A DNA stretch of 64,000 nt from Lineus longissimus (lineage: Eukaryota > Nemertea > Pilidiophora > Heteronemertea > Lineidae). Shown in pieces: positions 52,224 through 64,000 of this stretch (positions within the stretch are counted from its first letter, which is position 1; each line of letters begins with the position of its first letter). A model generated the notes under the pieces. The model was given only the letters and a program-made list of their open reading frames with translations, had not been told where the DNA came from and did no database searches. The stretch spans positions 9,422,001 through 9,486,000 of the forward strand of contig NC_088321.1 of NCBI RefSeq assembly GCF_910592395.1. The letters are read 5' to 3'. A program made the translations under genes and the position numbers.

Positions 52224-55200
52224 GTGTCAGTCCATGATACCACCATGCAGGATCATGCAAATGGTGGCAAGGTGGGGGGTCAACAGATCTAGTTGTAATT
52301 TCTACCACAGACCTGTCCTAGGGTACTATGAAGGCTGGTGGATTGGTTTCGAAAATAACCCCACAGTTTTGGGGTACGGCTGTTAACCATTTCCTACTCA
52401 TTTTCCTTTTAAAAAAACATGCATTATCCCTCAAAATAGGCTAAGTCTTTTGTCAATTTTCGTGCATCAAACAGAATTATCACTAAACACCGCCTATTGA
52501 AATTGAAAGTACATGATCTGAGCTACCTTTTCATGCCTTTTGTTTTGCCCCAGGTACATTTTAATGACAGGTACAGTACATCCCAAAAACAATGCAATCT
52601 CAAATTTCAGTAAAAAGCCAATTTTAACTCTCCTTTAGCTCCAACACTGCAGTTTTTTAGGTGATGCCACTTCCAGGTAAGGAAGTCAGAATGCTGTTTT
52701 TTAATTTGCAAAAGAAAAAAATCCGGCCGCCCTTACGGTTTTCCGGTGAGGGGGTCGAGTCGCGCCCTTCTCACTGGTGCCCATTTTTTGCCCATTCCCT
52801 CAGAAAACTGACGAAATACACATGCTTTCCAAATAAAATTACATTTTTAGATGTTAGTGAACCCCCCTCTCCCTTGCCCCTCCCACACACTCCCTCAAAC
52901 AACCTAGAGGCCTTTATTACCCCTGTGGAGGCTTAGCGGTCTTGGCGGAAACGATCAACAGCAACGACAACAACAACAACAGTTACAGTTACAATGCATT
53001 GTGTACATGCACGTGTACATTGTGTGATAGTCAATTGAAAATGGAACCTGAAAAATCACAGTTGAAATGTGGATTTGCTGTCATATCCAAGGATATCGAG
53101 TGTGGTACTGACGCTTCATACCCCAATGACAAGAGTGTGATCCCCTTGAAACAATGTAAGAAGGACGTGCACTCCCATTTGATGCGTTGGATGTCCTCCA
53201 GGAAAGCCAGTCAAGTCAAAAGTGAATGGGAGCTCATAGCACTTTGTGATGGCGTGTTTGATATGAGTTCTCCAGTTCTGGACACCACAATATGCCCGAA
53301 CCACCGATACAAGTTGAGTTTATCATGGAATCAGCAAAGGAGATGCCAGCACCCACTTCATCAACCCTCTAAAACAAGTCGAAAGCCCAGAAAAGATGGT
53401 GGTTCAGTTCATCGAGTGATGTCTCGGGAAATATACATCAAGTGGGGAGTTTTTGTCCCAGTTGGCTCAGGTAAGGGATCAGTCTCAAAATCACTGAAGT
53501 AGAAAAGAAGTAGTAGGCCTGTAATGATACCCACTCTGACTAAACCTAACTTTGGTGCAAAACCAACTGAGTGATAACGATTTACCACTTCACTTGTGTT
53601 CTTCCTAGAAAGTTGATTGGAGCCTTGGCTTGGTGATCAGGAAGTCCCAGTTATGATTCCCTGCCAGTGCCACTGGAGGTGATGCTTCACTGCCGTACAA
53701 AATCAGCATGGCCGGTCGCATTATCAAAACAAGTCTATCATCATCATCATGTCCTCACACTATTATATTGCACATCATATTATCATTACCCCCATAATCT
53801 GGTGCCTTTTCAGCTCTGTGTAAAGGATGTGAGGCTAAACATCGAGTATCTGTGGCAAATGTAGAACGAGAAGTAGAACCAGCACCCATGGATACAGAGG
53901 TGAGTTGAATGAAAAAAAAGGGGAGAAGATTCGGGGCAAGCCAAAGTGAATATTGGTTAATTCTGCCTGCAGCGACTGACTTGCATGTAAGAAGGTCACT
54001 GATGAGAGAGGAGTGACTAAGCTGAAAAACTTGATGCCATTCTGGCTCCCATCTCCTTGGCAATGAGGGATTCTAAGCCAAACCTGATTCTCCATCAATA
54101 TCTTTTTTCAGTCCGCTGTTGCCTCTTCCTCTGTTCAACCAGCCGACGCCTTAGAAAACCCAGCAGACGGGACAGAAGGGCAAATTTGATGGGTAATGTT
54201 GTTGCAACAGTATCATAAGGACTGCTGGTCAAGCACTCTTGAGCTGGGAGAGAGAAATGATAAGAGGGTGGAGACAGATTTTCTGAAATGTTGGTCTTTG
54301 AGTCATGACTGGGCAGAATTAGCCCAGTGAAAGTTGTCAGCTACACATCAAGAATTCTTGATTTAGAATGAAAGGATACGACTTTATTGGATGTACATTC
54401 ATCAGGCTTGACCTGAGATTTTCCACGCCATTGATTGCAAATGCATTGTTCGCATTCTGCAATACATCTCTCTTTTTCTAAAAAAAATACATGGTGAATT
54501 TCCTAAAACTGTTACATGCTGTGTTTTTGTCTCCCTTGACTAACATAACCTGCAATATGAAGGACATCCAGATTTGATGTTCTAGTATATCTAGCGGATG
54601 GTTCATCAGGTAAAATGCGGGGCTTGGTTAAAAAATGATTTTATAGTGATATCTTGGGATAAATTTGAACTTTGGCTTTCAGTAAACAATTGTAAATGCC
54701 AAGATAGATTTTTAATGTCAGTATACTTAGTAGCGCTAATGTCAGTTTTGAACAACCAAGCCTGCTACTGGAAAGTGGGACTCTCTCCTGATACTATCCT
54801 GCACTTGGGCCTGACATGTAGTACCGTAAATGAGGTGTTACTAGTATTGGTCCCTCCCTAGTAGTGGTTAGTAGTGGTTTGGCTATTGTCTGCAAAATAG
54901 CCTTTTTTCTATGTATCATTATATTAGCTTGTAAATAAATCACCCATTTGTAAAAAAAAAAGTGTCCCTTCTTAAGTGGCAGCACTGTCCTCTGCAGACA
55001 GGTACAAGTGTAGCATGTGGAAAGTTGTGATCTCTCCTAAGGGACTGGACAGTACCGTAACTCAGTTCATGAAAAACTTCTCCATTCCAGTACATGTATA
55101 TGTACAATTTAGCCAATGCTAGAGCAACTCCAGGAGAACATTTCACCGCCAACCAAGGAGCTAAAAACTTCCAATAGCAGTACTCTGACGGTGCAGCCAA

Positions 55201-56444
55201 CTGCAGGGTTGTCCTCATCAAACAGTAATTACAGTAGGAACTGCACCTTTGGTCAATTGGCTCCTTAGCAATGGAAGGTGTTACTAGTATGTGAAATGAG
55301 CACTTCTGCAAGGTTCTTAGGAACAGGATGATCCCTGCATGGGTTGATAAAGATGTATTAGTAGGTCATACCACATGCCCTTCAGGTGCCTTAGCCATGG
55401 GGGGGGGGGGGGGGGTCCAACCCTTACAACATGCTCTGGCAGCATGACACAGGCTAATGAATGGGTCAACATTAGCATCCTCACCAACAGGGGGGTTTCT
55501 TAAGGTTTTCGGACTGTAAGAAGGCCTACATGTAGCTTATTCAATTACGTTGCCATCAGGCAGGCCAAGGCCGACATGTTATTTGAAATTCAAATCAGCA
55601 TTTCAGGACCTATGGGGCCCAATTCCCCAAAGGGCTTTCATCAAGGGCAAATTTGTAGTGATGAGCTTTTTCTTTTTTGGGGGGAAAAATGCAAGTGGAG
55701 TTATTTACCGGTAGGCCTACTTAAATAAGTTAAAATAGGTTAGTAGGCCTAGGCATGGGGGGGGGGGTGATCATGGTGGTTGACAGTAACTACTAATCCT
55801 CATGGCCAGCACCAAGCATAAATTATGTGTTCATTATGCATTTATTTTATAATTCATCAAGTGTACACAAGGTGGCAGCACTAGCCAATGAGTGTCATTT
55901 TGGTGGAAAATAGCACTTTTTCCTTGGTTTATCCTGGGAAAACAGTAAAAGCGGCCGGAAATTTTATTTCTGATTTTGAAAGTAGGTATCATTACCTTTA
56001 TCATGTGCAAGCCACAGCATTCAAAGACCTGCAGTGTTGGAGATATGAGCGTCGATAGAGAGCTCTTCCTAAGCACTGCCCCTAGGTATGCATAATTACT
56101 AGGCCTAGCACGACCAAAGTATGAAGTGTTACTCAATGACCTGTTGCAGAATGGAAGATCTCATCAAATACTTCCATCATACAAAGGGGGAAAATCCAGC
56201 TATTTTTTTTAGTCTCTGCAGGAGTGCCCAACATTGACCCAAAAATACACAAAAAATAGGGGGAAAAAAGCTAAAACAAGCCCCCTAACTAGGCCTGCCC
56301 CTAACTCGGTTGCTAGTGATTTTTGAGAGTCATCAATTGCTGTGTAATGATGTCTTAGTGGAAGGATCTTGCATACCTAATCTCGTTAAAAACGGTTGAC
56401 CCCCACCTTGCCACCCTCTGCATGGTGGTATCATGGACTGACAC
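52224..56444 (+). mobile_element. TTAA-flanked 4.2-kb element with a spliced gene
   Basis: TTAA at 52220-52223 and 56445-56448; inverted ends GTGTCAGTCCATGATACCAC and then GGTGGCAAGGTGGGGGTCAA-like blocks on both sides (about 70 bp in total, with a small gap). The empty target is visible in other R units. Targeting fits piggyBac or Kolobok, but the ends do not look like classic piggyBac. It contains one three-exon gene (52942-54189); 54190-56370 has no conserved ORF, and includes a long G run at 55399 and an AATAAA followed by an A run at 54937-54960. Confidence 0.8.
52942..54189 (+). CDS. Three-exon protein of the TTAA element, Cys/His-rich
   Basis: Exon 1 to 53470 (donor GTAAGG), exon 2 53814-53899 (donor GTGAGT), exon 3 54112-54189; phases match and give about 230 residues. 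The start is uncertain: 52942 is a TTG and the first ATG in frame is 53041 (MEPEKSQLKCGF). Features: a CTCTCTLCDSQ run, SEWELIALCDGVFD, ICPNHRYKLSLSW, RRCQHPLHQ, then WGVFVPVGSALCKGCEAKH across the first splice. Cys/His pairs suggest zinc binding. As I recall, the pattern CPxHR...C-x-x-P-x-H...PVGS occurs at the N-terminus of proteins of the GADGAPSGK type (see 1695-5206). The element gene would then be an N-terminal fragment of such a protein; this link is inference. Confidence 0.6.
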
Positions 56445-56922
56445 TTAAAGCCTTAGACGCTATATTTCCATCAACCAAATTTCAGGTTGCGCAGCGTTAT
56501 GTAACCTCTATTACGCATATCCAGGTTATGTCCTTAATTTAGTATTTCTGGTTTAAACTAAAAGTATTGACTTTCATGTATCATGTTCAGATGTCAAAGA
56601 TAAGTCAGACCTTTCTTTTCAACGTGTTTCAAGCCACATCAAAGTGCACAAACGTTCAGTTCTAAGTTCAGAAATAACATAGACAATTTAGAAAGGGAGA
56701 TGTAGTGTAATCCCTATTGCCCCTTTAAGAGTCACTACAGTATGGTGCTGCCACCTTCATGTCAACGGGTTAACAGTGTAATTGCTTCTTTTATCAAACT
56801 TGCATTGTTTACATCTGTCTTATTCAAGTGAACCGTACCCCAATCCAGCAAAGGACAATACTTCCACATAATAGTCTGGTAAAACATACATCACATGCTA
56901 CAATATAAGATGTTATATGGGG
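56445..56922 (+). repeat. R satellite: end of unit 5 and start of unit 6
   Basis: The array resumes after the TTAA element, passes the unit junction at about 56755 and ends at GATGTTATATG at about 56920, the right edge of the array in this window. Confidence 0.85.
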
Positions 56923-58380
56923 TGTTTCAAGAAAACTTGCAATCTCAATAAATATACATGTAACCTATGTGAATCTCATGCTTGTGCAGATATTCAACCA
57001 GCAATCTTTGTTTTTCAGCAAGCTGAGTCAAAGTCTCGAATGTGCGTCCAGGCAAAAGTGGTGTATATCTGCCCACACAGTTATGCCAACTCAAATTATG
57101 TCCCGTACATAACCTATTTTTGCCAATTTTGTGTCAACCAGAGAGCTATCCTAATTTTTGAACCCATGTCAGGTGAAAATCACCATTCTGTTGCTTATAA
57201 ATGAACTAATTTTGGAGACTTTATGATGTGCCTTTATTGTTGTAACAGTCTAGGTCTTCATTTTACAAGTTTTCACTTCCTGACAAGGGTTTTTCAAAAT
57301 GCTGTTTTCGTAACCACCCAAGACATTTTATGTGCACTAAACAGTTTCGCATCTGATGTCATTAGAATACTTGCATTTAAAGGGTTTTTCATTCCAACAT
57401 CAAGCAATACATGTCTACATTTGAAAATAAAATGCTTATGCATTAGGTAATGACCTATATCTGATCAGCATGCCTCGCTTTTGAAGGCCCTGCCCCGTAC
57501 ATTACCAGAATTTTTACTGTGCTTTAAAGTGAACTCTATAAATATATGCAGAGGAGGTATTGCTATAATTACTTCATTTACAGCCATTTACTGCTAATGA
57601 AGCAAAACAAACAAATGAGAGACATGTTATCTTAGAAATAGCCCTGCAGCTGACCTTTTAGTAGCTTAAGTCACGAATGTCCCGTACATGACCCCTTCAC
57701 TATTATACATGCCCTTTTCATCACACCAGGGTTTGGAACTGACTTTACAGTAATAAGACAAAGTGTTTTCTGGTGAGTAATAAAGTCTGAACGATTACCC
57801 TATATAAAGAATTTAGGGGATCCTTGCTGTAATTATGGTTCTTCACATGTCCGAACTCCACCATTGCAAAAAAAACAGGGAAATGATGCATGTCCCGTAC
57901 ATAACCCTGCATTATATTTTCATTCCTTTGGAGTGCTACTGCATTGATGTTACACAGGAATACTGTAATCAGTAATAGCTTAAAACTTGGGATAGAATAT
58001 CACAGCATTAAAATTATTTCAGGCATATATTTCCATTGATGAAAAACAGTGTCCCGTACAAAACTTTTTGCCAGTGCCAGTTATGTATGGGACACCATCA
58101 TCTGTTTACTTTTTCTCCTTATCCTAGTTGCTGGTATTAGCTGATGGCCATCTCAGCATTTACAAAACACATCATTTCCTTTAATGTCCTTTTCAACCTT
58201 TAGGTGACTGCTGGGCCAATGTCCCGTACATAACCCAGTTTGTTGTTGTTGTTTTGAGATGCCAAGGTTGTTGCCATGGTAATTTGCACTGGCTTCCAAG
58301 TTCATGCAATTGCTTCTTCAGCTCATGCACATTGTTTTGATGATCTTTCACTCCAGTTAAGGCCTTGGTGCTGAGTAGAG
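56923..58380. other. Non-coding stretch with a repeated GTCCCGTACATAAC motif
   Basis: No supported gene. GTCCCGTACATAACC or a close variant occurs at about 57100, 57492, 57679, 57891, 58051 and 58221, always on the same strand, at irregular spacing of 160-390 bp. Confidence 0.6.
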
Positions 58381-59087
58381 TTGAAAGGGTTGATGTCGTC
58401 CTGGGTGCCGACAAATGGTACCCAGGTTCGAGATCGATTGGACAATAAGCACCCTGGGTGCCATTGCACTAGACAAACAGCACCCAGCTTCTTTTTGCCC
58501 GGCTTACGGATCTTAGGGACGAGGACCTTTCTTGCAATCTTGTTTTATCTTGCGCCGTGGTACTTGCGGCATTAGCAGTGCACGAAATAAAAAGAACAGA
58601 TAAACAGAAAAAAACGCATTTAGGCCTATAGGTCTTTGAAAGCACAACGAAATAGTGGCGATTTCCATGTTTTTTATCGATTTTTCGACAAGTTACAGAT
58701 TTCGGAATTCTTCAAGACTAGATAGCCGGGTAGGCATAATATCATATATCATAAATACCCCAGCTGTTTTGCATAACTCATTTCAGTTTCGTACAGAATC
58801 GTGTGTTTATTCTGAAATTTCTCAAACTTTGATCTGCTCAAATTCAAAATGGCCGACTTGCAGACGGCTGATGTGATGCTTTAGTTGATTCGAGAGGCTA
58901 CATGTATATAGGCCCAGTACGTCGACATCATTGATCCGGCAGTGAACAAGATAAGTGGTAAGTTAAGCGATGTTTCCCTTCATCTATGTATTCACAAACA
59001 GATGATTGAAATCATTATACTGTATTCCCGTAGGCTTTGTATGCATGTATTCTATTCTATATTCTAATAAATTACTCTTTATTTCAG
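58381..59087. other. Intergenic, nothing firm
   Basis: Short near-palindromic CACCCTGGGTGCC words (58400-58500) but no gene or element that I can support. Confidence 0.4.
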
Positions 59088-59704
59088 GTTCAGCCTCCAA
59101 GATGTGTCACCAGAAATGCAACCGACATTATAGACAGGCGTGATTACTACTCTGATTTTGGACTGATGGTAAGTTCCGAGGCTATTTTGATTGCAATTAA
59201 ATATTATTTGAATCTACATTGAAATAAAAGTGGACATCTGTAGGATACTTCCTTTCTTTCTCTAGATTCAACACTGGTCAGTGTCAGAATTGAATTAGAA
59301 TAGAAGCTGTGTCTGTTGGAGCCACCCCCAGTTATCCCCCCCCTCCCCCATTTAGCCACTGCCATTATGTTTACACTCGCCTTTACAATTCCAGGTATAC
59401 TCGTCTTCAAAATGGACCTGACTAGGAATGATGATGGTGACTTCCCTCCTCAGAATAAAGCTCGGTTGGATTCGAAAGTTGGTGCAGGCGGTCATTAGCG
59501 ATATTTCGGTCGTAAACGCAAGAAGTCCAAGAAATCCACTGACAAATCAGGAAAACGTATATTCAATGTCGGCGACACGTGTTTGTTCAGATTGGACTCA
59601 AACGTTTATCTTGGAACCGTTCTTATCAAGTTGATGAACATCATTTCCAAATTGAGGACTATACAGGAACAGTGCGCACCTTCATTTGTCTGTCACTTTG
59701 ATTA
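59088..59704 (+). pseudogene. Possible gene remnant, two segments
   Basis: 59088-59168 has a clear acceptor (ATTTCAG) and donor (GTAAGT) and 27 phase-0 codons (VQPPRCVTRNATDIIDRRDY). About 59396-59704 reads ARLDSKVGAGGH-stop-RYFGRKRKKSKKSTDK and FNVGDTCLFRLDSNVYLGTV, with a single in-frame TAG. I do not recognise either; a VGDTCLFRL block is vaguely like integrase C-terminal modules. They may belong to one decayed gene. Confidence 0.3.
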
Positions 59705-59892
59705 AAAGAAAGTTAAATTTGAAACTTCTATAGCAAGGAATATGAAGATGTGAACTTTGTATTATTATTTTTTGAATGTATGAGTCTATTGAATGTAAAT
59801 TAAATGCATATTGTGAATAATTAATAATAATAATATTGTGTACATTGAAATCATGACTTTTAATTTCTGTGTACTGGTACTGCCTTGATATG

Positions 59893-60400
59893 TTGTCCTA
59901 TGTGACTGTTGTCTCATCTCTCGGAATAACAAGACCCCAAGCTGGATGAGACACCTACATCCCCTGCATATAAAAGATAGGTTGTGACATAATGTCCTCT
60001 GTGACTGTTGTCTCATCTCTCTTAATAACAAGGCCTCAAGCGGGATGAGACAACTACATCCCTTGCCTATGATAATAAAGGTTGTAACATATAATGTCCT
60101 CTGTGACTGTTGTCTCATCTCTCGGAATAACAAGGCCTCAAGCTGGATGAGACAACTACATCCCTTGCCTATGATAATAAAGGTTCTGACATGTCCTTGG
60201 TGACTGTTGTCTCAACTTCACTCCCGGAATTACAAGACCCCAAGCTGGATGAGACACCCGTTGTCCTGCCTATGATATCATAGGTTGTGACCTGTCGATT
60301 TTTGCAACTAACAGTCTCATCTTGGTAGGCCTACAATAGGACACATTTGTCCTGCCTATATATACTATAGGTTAAGACCTGTTCTTTGCGACTATTTGTC
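59893..60400. repeat. Minisatellite, about five to six units of roughly 99 bp
   Basis: GTGACTGTTGTCTCATCTC begins units at 59902, 60001, 60103 and 60200, with degenerate units at about 60300 and 60380. Each unit has TGTCTCAT ... ATGAGACA that can pair. Confidence 0.85.
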
Positions 60401-61047
60401 TCATTTGTGTACAACAGGGCACCAATCTTTCATACCACAACATAAGTAATGGGCATGGCATTTTCAAATGACGACCATTCTTCACAACGAATAACGAAGT
60501 AGGCCCTTTTAAAATGCCTTTTATTTGTCTTTGCCTGAGTGCAAACCTAATCTAATCACAGCCATACAAAGCTATGTTACATGCAGAATATTAAAATGCT
60601 TTTTACAGAAGAATTGGTATCTGGGCTGAAACATAATAGAAGTGCAAACAATCATCAATATTTTTACAGAAAAACTCCATCAAAGTCATCTTTTATACAC
60701 TACACAGTGCAGGCCCAAGCCTATCCAAGATGGCAGCCGGAATATAATACACAAAGCTTGGTTCAGGTCAAGTTGGTTCTAATAAACGCATGCAATCTTA
60801 ATTACTACTAACACAATTAAGGGGTATACATGGGTGGATTCAGGCCTTTTATGTAATCCTTAAGCGGTTGGGGTGAGGAACTGGGTTGTTTATTGGGGTA
60901 GCAATTAACACCTTCATGCCAGCACCTCCCTAAAAAGCGGCGTCTGGTGCGGTCTGATTAAACTTGCGTTTCTATTCTAGCTGAAACAGCTGTGGTGCAT
61001 CATCCAAATTCCACTAAATTTGTTAACATTCCGTTGTAGGCCTAATC
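60401..61047. other. Upstream region of the next gene
   Basis: No coding sequence recognised. A TTAACACCTTC word at 60905 resembles the end of the TTAA element at 42565, but no partner end is found. Confidence 0.4.
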
Positions 61048-62014
61048 ATGCCCCGAACAAGGACTGAATTCCAGATTGCACAGAAGAAAAAGAAGAACAA
61101 GGAAAAACAGCAGGAATGGAGAAACAGACTGAAGTCTGATGAGAAGGCACATACAGCTTTCAAAGTCGCTGAACGAGAGAGAGCGGCAATGCTTAGGTTG
61201 AAGCAGAATTTGCAGAGGACGGATATCGATAAGGAAAAATTAAGGAAGATGGAGAGGGATAGGAAATCTGCCTATAGAAAAAAGAAGAAGGAAGAAGCTA
61301 TTGCTAAAGCGAGGAAATTTGAGGAATCCCAGTCCAAAGCTGATCAAACGCGGAATCAGAGGATCCTTGAAAAGACCAGAGTGGATAAAATGAAATTGCG
61401 GGTGTGTTTAAAAGTGCGAAAATGTCGGACCAAGGCAGTGGAGAAGACGTCATCATTGAATCCTCAAACACCAGAGAAAAACGCTACCCAGCCATTATCG
61501 AGCAGTACCCCGAAGTCCCCCGGCCTTTTTAATACTAGACAGACATTAAGTAAGGCCAAGAAGAAGGCACAAGAAGTTTTACCACAACTACAAAGTGCAG
61601 GGTCCAAGTATTGAAGTCTGTTTTCCAGGATTTGCCACAAGATCAACAGAGGGAAGTTATCAATACCAGCTCGGCTGACCTAGCATCCAGTGTCCTTGAG
61701 GCTGTCCAGGTATCTATGCGTGAAGCTAAGGCAGAAAAGTCTAAAGATAAAATCATGCAGGCATTAGGATCATTCAAATTTTGGAAAGAAAAAACAGTTC
61801 CAAAGAGACGGATTGCCAAAGCTTTTAAAATTGACCAGGGCACTCATTTCATGAGGCTCATTTCATAAAGAGAGAAAGATCAAAATCACTGCACTGCTTG
61901 GAAATGAGGCGGAAGAGGAAAGATGCCCTAGAAGAAGAGGAGTGGGACAGCAAGATAAAGCAGTTTTTCTGTACAGAACCTGTTTCTCGGGCCTCACCCA
62001 ACATGAAAGATGTG
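61048..62014 (+). pseudogene. Unnamed invertebrate family, N-terminal half, frameshifted
   Basis: ATG 61048. A highly charged coiled coil (RTRTEFQIAQKKKKNKEKQQ, then repeated KAR/EER patterns) to 61614; a frame change near 61615; 61620-61863 (DLASSVLEAVQVSMREA, FWKEKTVPKRRIAKAFKI); a second frame change; then 61898-62014 (KRKDALEEEEWDSKIKQFF, VSRASPNMKD). In related proteins a basic coiled coil precedes a KKxA-rich part and a VxxFW...SR segment; this copy follows that order. It is cut at about 62014 by repeat DNA. Likely transposon-derived. Confidence 0.55.
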
Positions 62015-63222
62015 CTAATGAAATGGCCAGGGCCATTGTGCTCACCTCATGTGGAGGAAAGATGGATAAAGAGCATGGTATTGTGTCATGTAGTGTTAGG
62101 TTTGATGTAGGTCCAAGCAATTACAATTTCCCCAAAATGGCCAATTTACGGTACATTCGACCTCTGTGACCTTGAAAAGTAGATCAAATCAAAGAAGACC
62201 CGGGTGACACATTGAATGGTTGTGAGAATTAGATGTACCTATGATATAAAATTGGTGCCAATCGGGCAAGTCATTACTAGGAATAATGGCATTTTGAAGA
62301 ATTTAGGATTTGGCCCCCTCCCTGGAGGCAGAACGGCAAATCAGATTGCACCAAACTTCGGTACCTGAGATCACCTGACCAAGGGGTACATGTGTACTTG
62401 ATTTGTTATCAATAGTCATTGCAGTTAAGAAACGTGCCATAGTTACGGCCTGACGGCGAATTTACGCCATTTGACCTCTGTGACCTTGAAAAGGAGGTCA
62501 AATCAAAAACCCGGAGGATATATGATGCACCTCTGCTAGAAGTACCTACCATATTTTTTTCAAAATTTCCCGACTACTATTAAGGGAGATATTGCATATT
62601 TTCACTTTTAACGTTTGGCTCAAAGGTCAAATTAAAAACCTGTGTGACATATACTGTATGGTGGTTAGATGTACCCATGATATCAAATTGGTGGCAATCG
62701 GGCAAGAAGTTAAGGAATAATCACATTTTTAAGGTTTTTAGATTTTGCCCCCTGGTGGTCAAGTGGTGAATCATATTGGACCAAACTTCGGTCCCTGAGA
62801 TCACCTGACCAAGGGGTAAATGTGTACCGAATTTGGTATCAATAGTCATTGCAGTTTAGAAACGTGCCATCGTTACATCCTAACGGCCAATTTACACCAT
62901 TTGACCTCTGTGACCTTGAAAAGGAGGTCAAATCAAAAACCCGGAGGATATATGATGCACCTCTGCTAGAAGTACCTACCATATTTTTTTCAAAATTTCC
63001 CGACTACTATTAAGGGAGATATTGCATATTTTCACTTTTAACGTTTGGCTCCCTGGTGGCCAAACCATGAAACGAATCGGACGGAAACTTGGTCTCCAAG
63101 GTGTCATTACATAAGGGTACATGTGTACCAAGTTTCAACTCAATAGCTCTAACAGTTACGAAACGTGCCCTGCTAACGGACGACGGACGACGACAACGAC
63201 GACGACGGACGCCACGGTATGG
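62015..63222. mobile_element. Non-coding insertion with internal direct duplication
   Basis: Between the two halves of the gene. It contains CATTTGACCTCTGTGACCTT words three times and two copies of a stretch of about 275 bp (about 62341-62617 and 62772-63048), offset about 430 bp. The right end is a GAC/GACGAC-rich run, then CACGGTATGGGATAAG. Such elements are common in marine invertebrate genomes. The left edge is estimated from where gene homology ends. Confidence 0.6.
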
Positions 63223-64000
63223 GATAAGTGATGGGACAACTGTACCAAAAAGGCTGCTTCAGACCACTCTCCAAAGGTCATATCTGATGTTCATGCAAGA
63301 ATATCCACAGTACCCATTCAAGTACACAGTGTTCCGTAGGTCCAAGCCCCGAGATGTAGTCCAGACGGGAGAGCAGCATCGAAGTGTTTGTGTATGCAGC
63401 AAACATGCCAACGTTCAGTTCAAGTTGACAGCAGTGAAAAACTTGCTCGCAGGGAAGGAAAAGCCAGATAGCCTTGATACTCTGTGTGCCCTGTCAAATG
63501 CCACACTGTGTCGTGAAGGATTCATATCCTGTATCTACAGAAATTGTAAAAGCTGTGGGGTCAAGAGGATTGATGATGTTCTGAAGGACATACTGGCACC
63601 TAACCGGGAAGTATACTATGAAAAGTGGGATTATGTGGATGATATCAAGGAATGAACAAGAAGATGCAAACTTATCAATCTGACGAAAACTGGGGATGCA
63701 TTCCTTCAGGAGCTAAAAGCCGTGTTGGAACCCTTTGCTAAACATCTGTTCACGTCATATCATCAGTCAAACGCATTCAACTCTATTATCAAAGATTTGC
63801 CAATCGGCCATGCAGTTACAGTCTTGGATTTCGCAGAGAATTACACCTGCTTGTACGACGAAGAAGTACAGAGTGCCCATTGGACTGTACAACAGGTAAC
63901 AGTCCACCCAATGATGATTTACGCGCATCATAAAGATAGTAAACCAGAAGACAGGCGTATCCTAAAGATTTCGATCATCGCTATATCGGATGATTTGACA
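63223..64000 (+). pseudogene. Unnamed invertebrate family, C-terminal half, one stop, runs off the window
   Basis: Frame 63223-63654: RSYLMFMQEYPQYPFKYTVF, RSVCVCSKHANVQFKL (Cys-x-Cys-x2-His), CIYRNCKSCGVKRIDD. A TGA at 63652 breaks the frame, which then continues in the same frame to the window end with FAKHLFTSYHQSNAFNSI, VLDFAENYTCLYDEEVQSAH and VTVHPMMIYAHH. The pattern DFAENY ... QSAHW ... VTxHP marks a family that I know from cnidarians, molluscs and echinoderms, without a name. Conserved Asp, Glu and His residues suggest a DDE-like or other nuclease core, but this is inference. Confidence 0.6.

Noticed and set aside
59088-59704. Functional host gene
   Set aside because: Only two short unrecognised segments, one with an in-frame stop; kept as a weak pseudogene call only.

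Overview
The window is animal nuclear DNA with almost no ordinary host genes. It has spliced exons, an AATAAA signal, microsatellites, non-LTR and LTR retrotransposons, tyrosine-recombinase (YR) retrotransposons and cut-and-paste DNA transposons. The mix (Ngaro-type and DIRS-type elements, Harbinger, pogo, TTAA-target elements, BEL/Pao, and a sea-urchin TU-like foldback element built of 15-bp repeats) suggests a marine invertebrate, perhaps an echinoderm or another deuterostome. The sequence alone does not fix the species.

Layout. 429-5830: a spliced gene of an unnamed invertebrate family, cut in its last exon by a TU-like foldback element with a 9-bp target duplication. 6510-7971: a two-exon minus-strand gene of unknown function. 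8503-9087: a BEL/Pao integrase tail. 9415-11528: a nearly intact pogo/Tigger-like transposon with one frameshift. 11771-56922: a tandem array of a 942-bp repeat (called R here), all units on one strand, opened up by nested insertions. 56923-61047: mostly non-coding, with a repeated 14-bp motif and a 99-bp minisatellite. 61048-64000: a decayed copy of a second unnamed family, split by a non-coding repeat and running off the window.

Insertions in the R array, left to right: (1) an Ngaro-type YR retrotransposon (12641-20730) with A1-ORFs-B1-A2-B2 split direct repeats, carrying an SGNH hydrolase, gag, RT/RNase H and YR, and itself holding a TTAA-flanked element with a THAP-domain ORF; (2) a Harbinger element (21589-30522) with a Myb/SANT-like gene and a transposase, the transposase gene being split by a DIRS element (23782-29707); (3) an L1/Tx1-like LINE (32029-49952, 10-bp target duplication), split by a non-coding repeat that holds a Ty3/gypsy element (34846-43759), which in turn holds a small TTAA element, and split again by a 1.6-kb non-coding element; (4) a TA-flanked non-autonomous element (50114-51700); (5) a TTAA-flanked 4.2-kb element with a three-exon gene (52224-56444). 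Nearly all coding parts are broken by frameshifts or stops.

Most interesting: the Ngaro element carries two sets of hairpins whose loops are constant (TTCCATGGGGCG and TGCT) while the stems change in a compensating way, just after the YR stop and in the leader between hydrolase and gag. SGNH-hydrolase-like ORFs also occur in three unrelated retrotransposons here (Ngaro, LINE ORF1, and a pre-gag ORF of the gypsy element).
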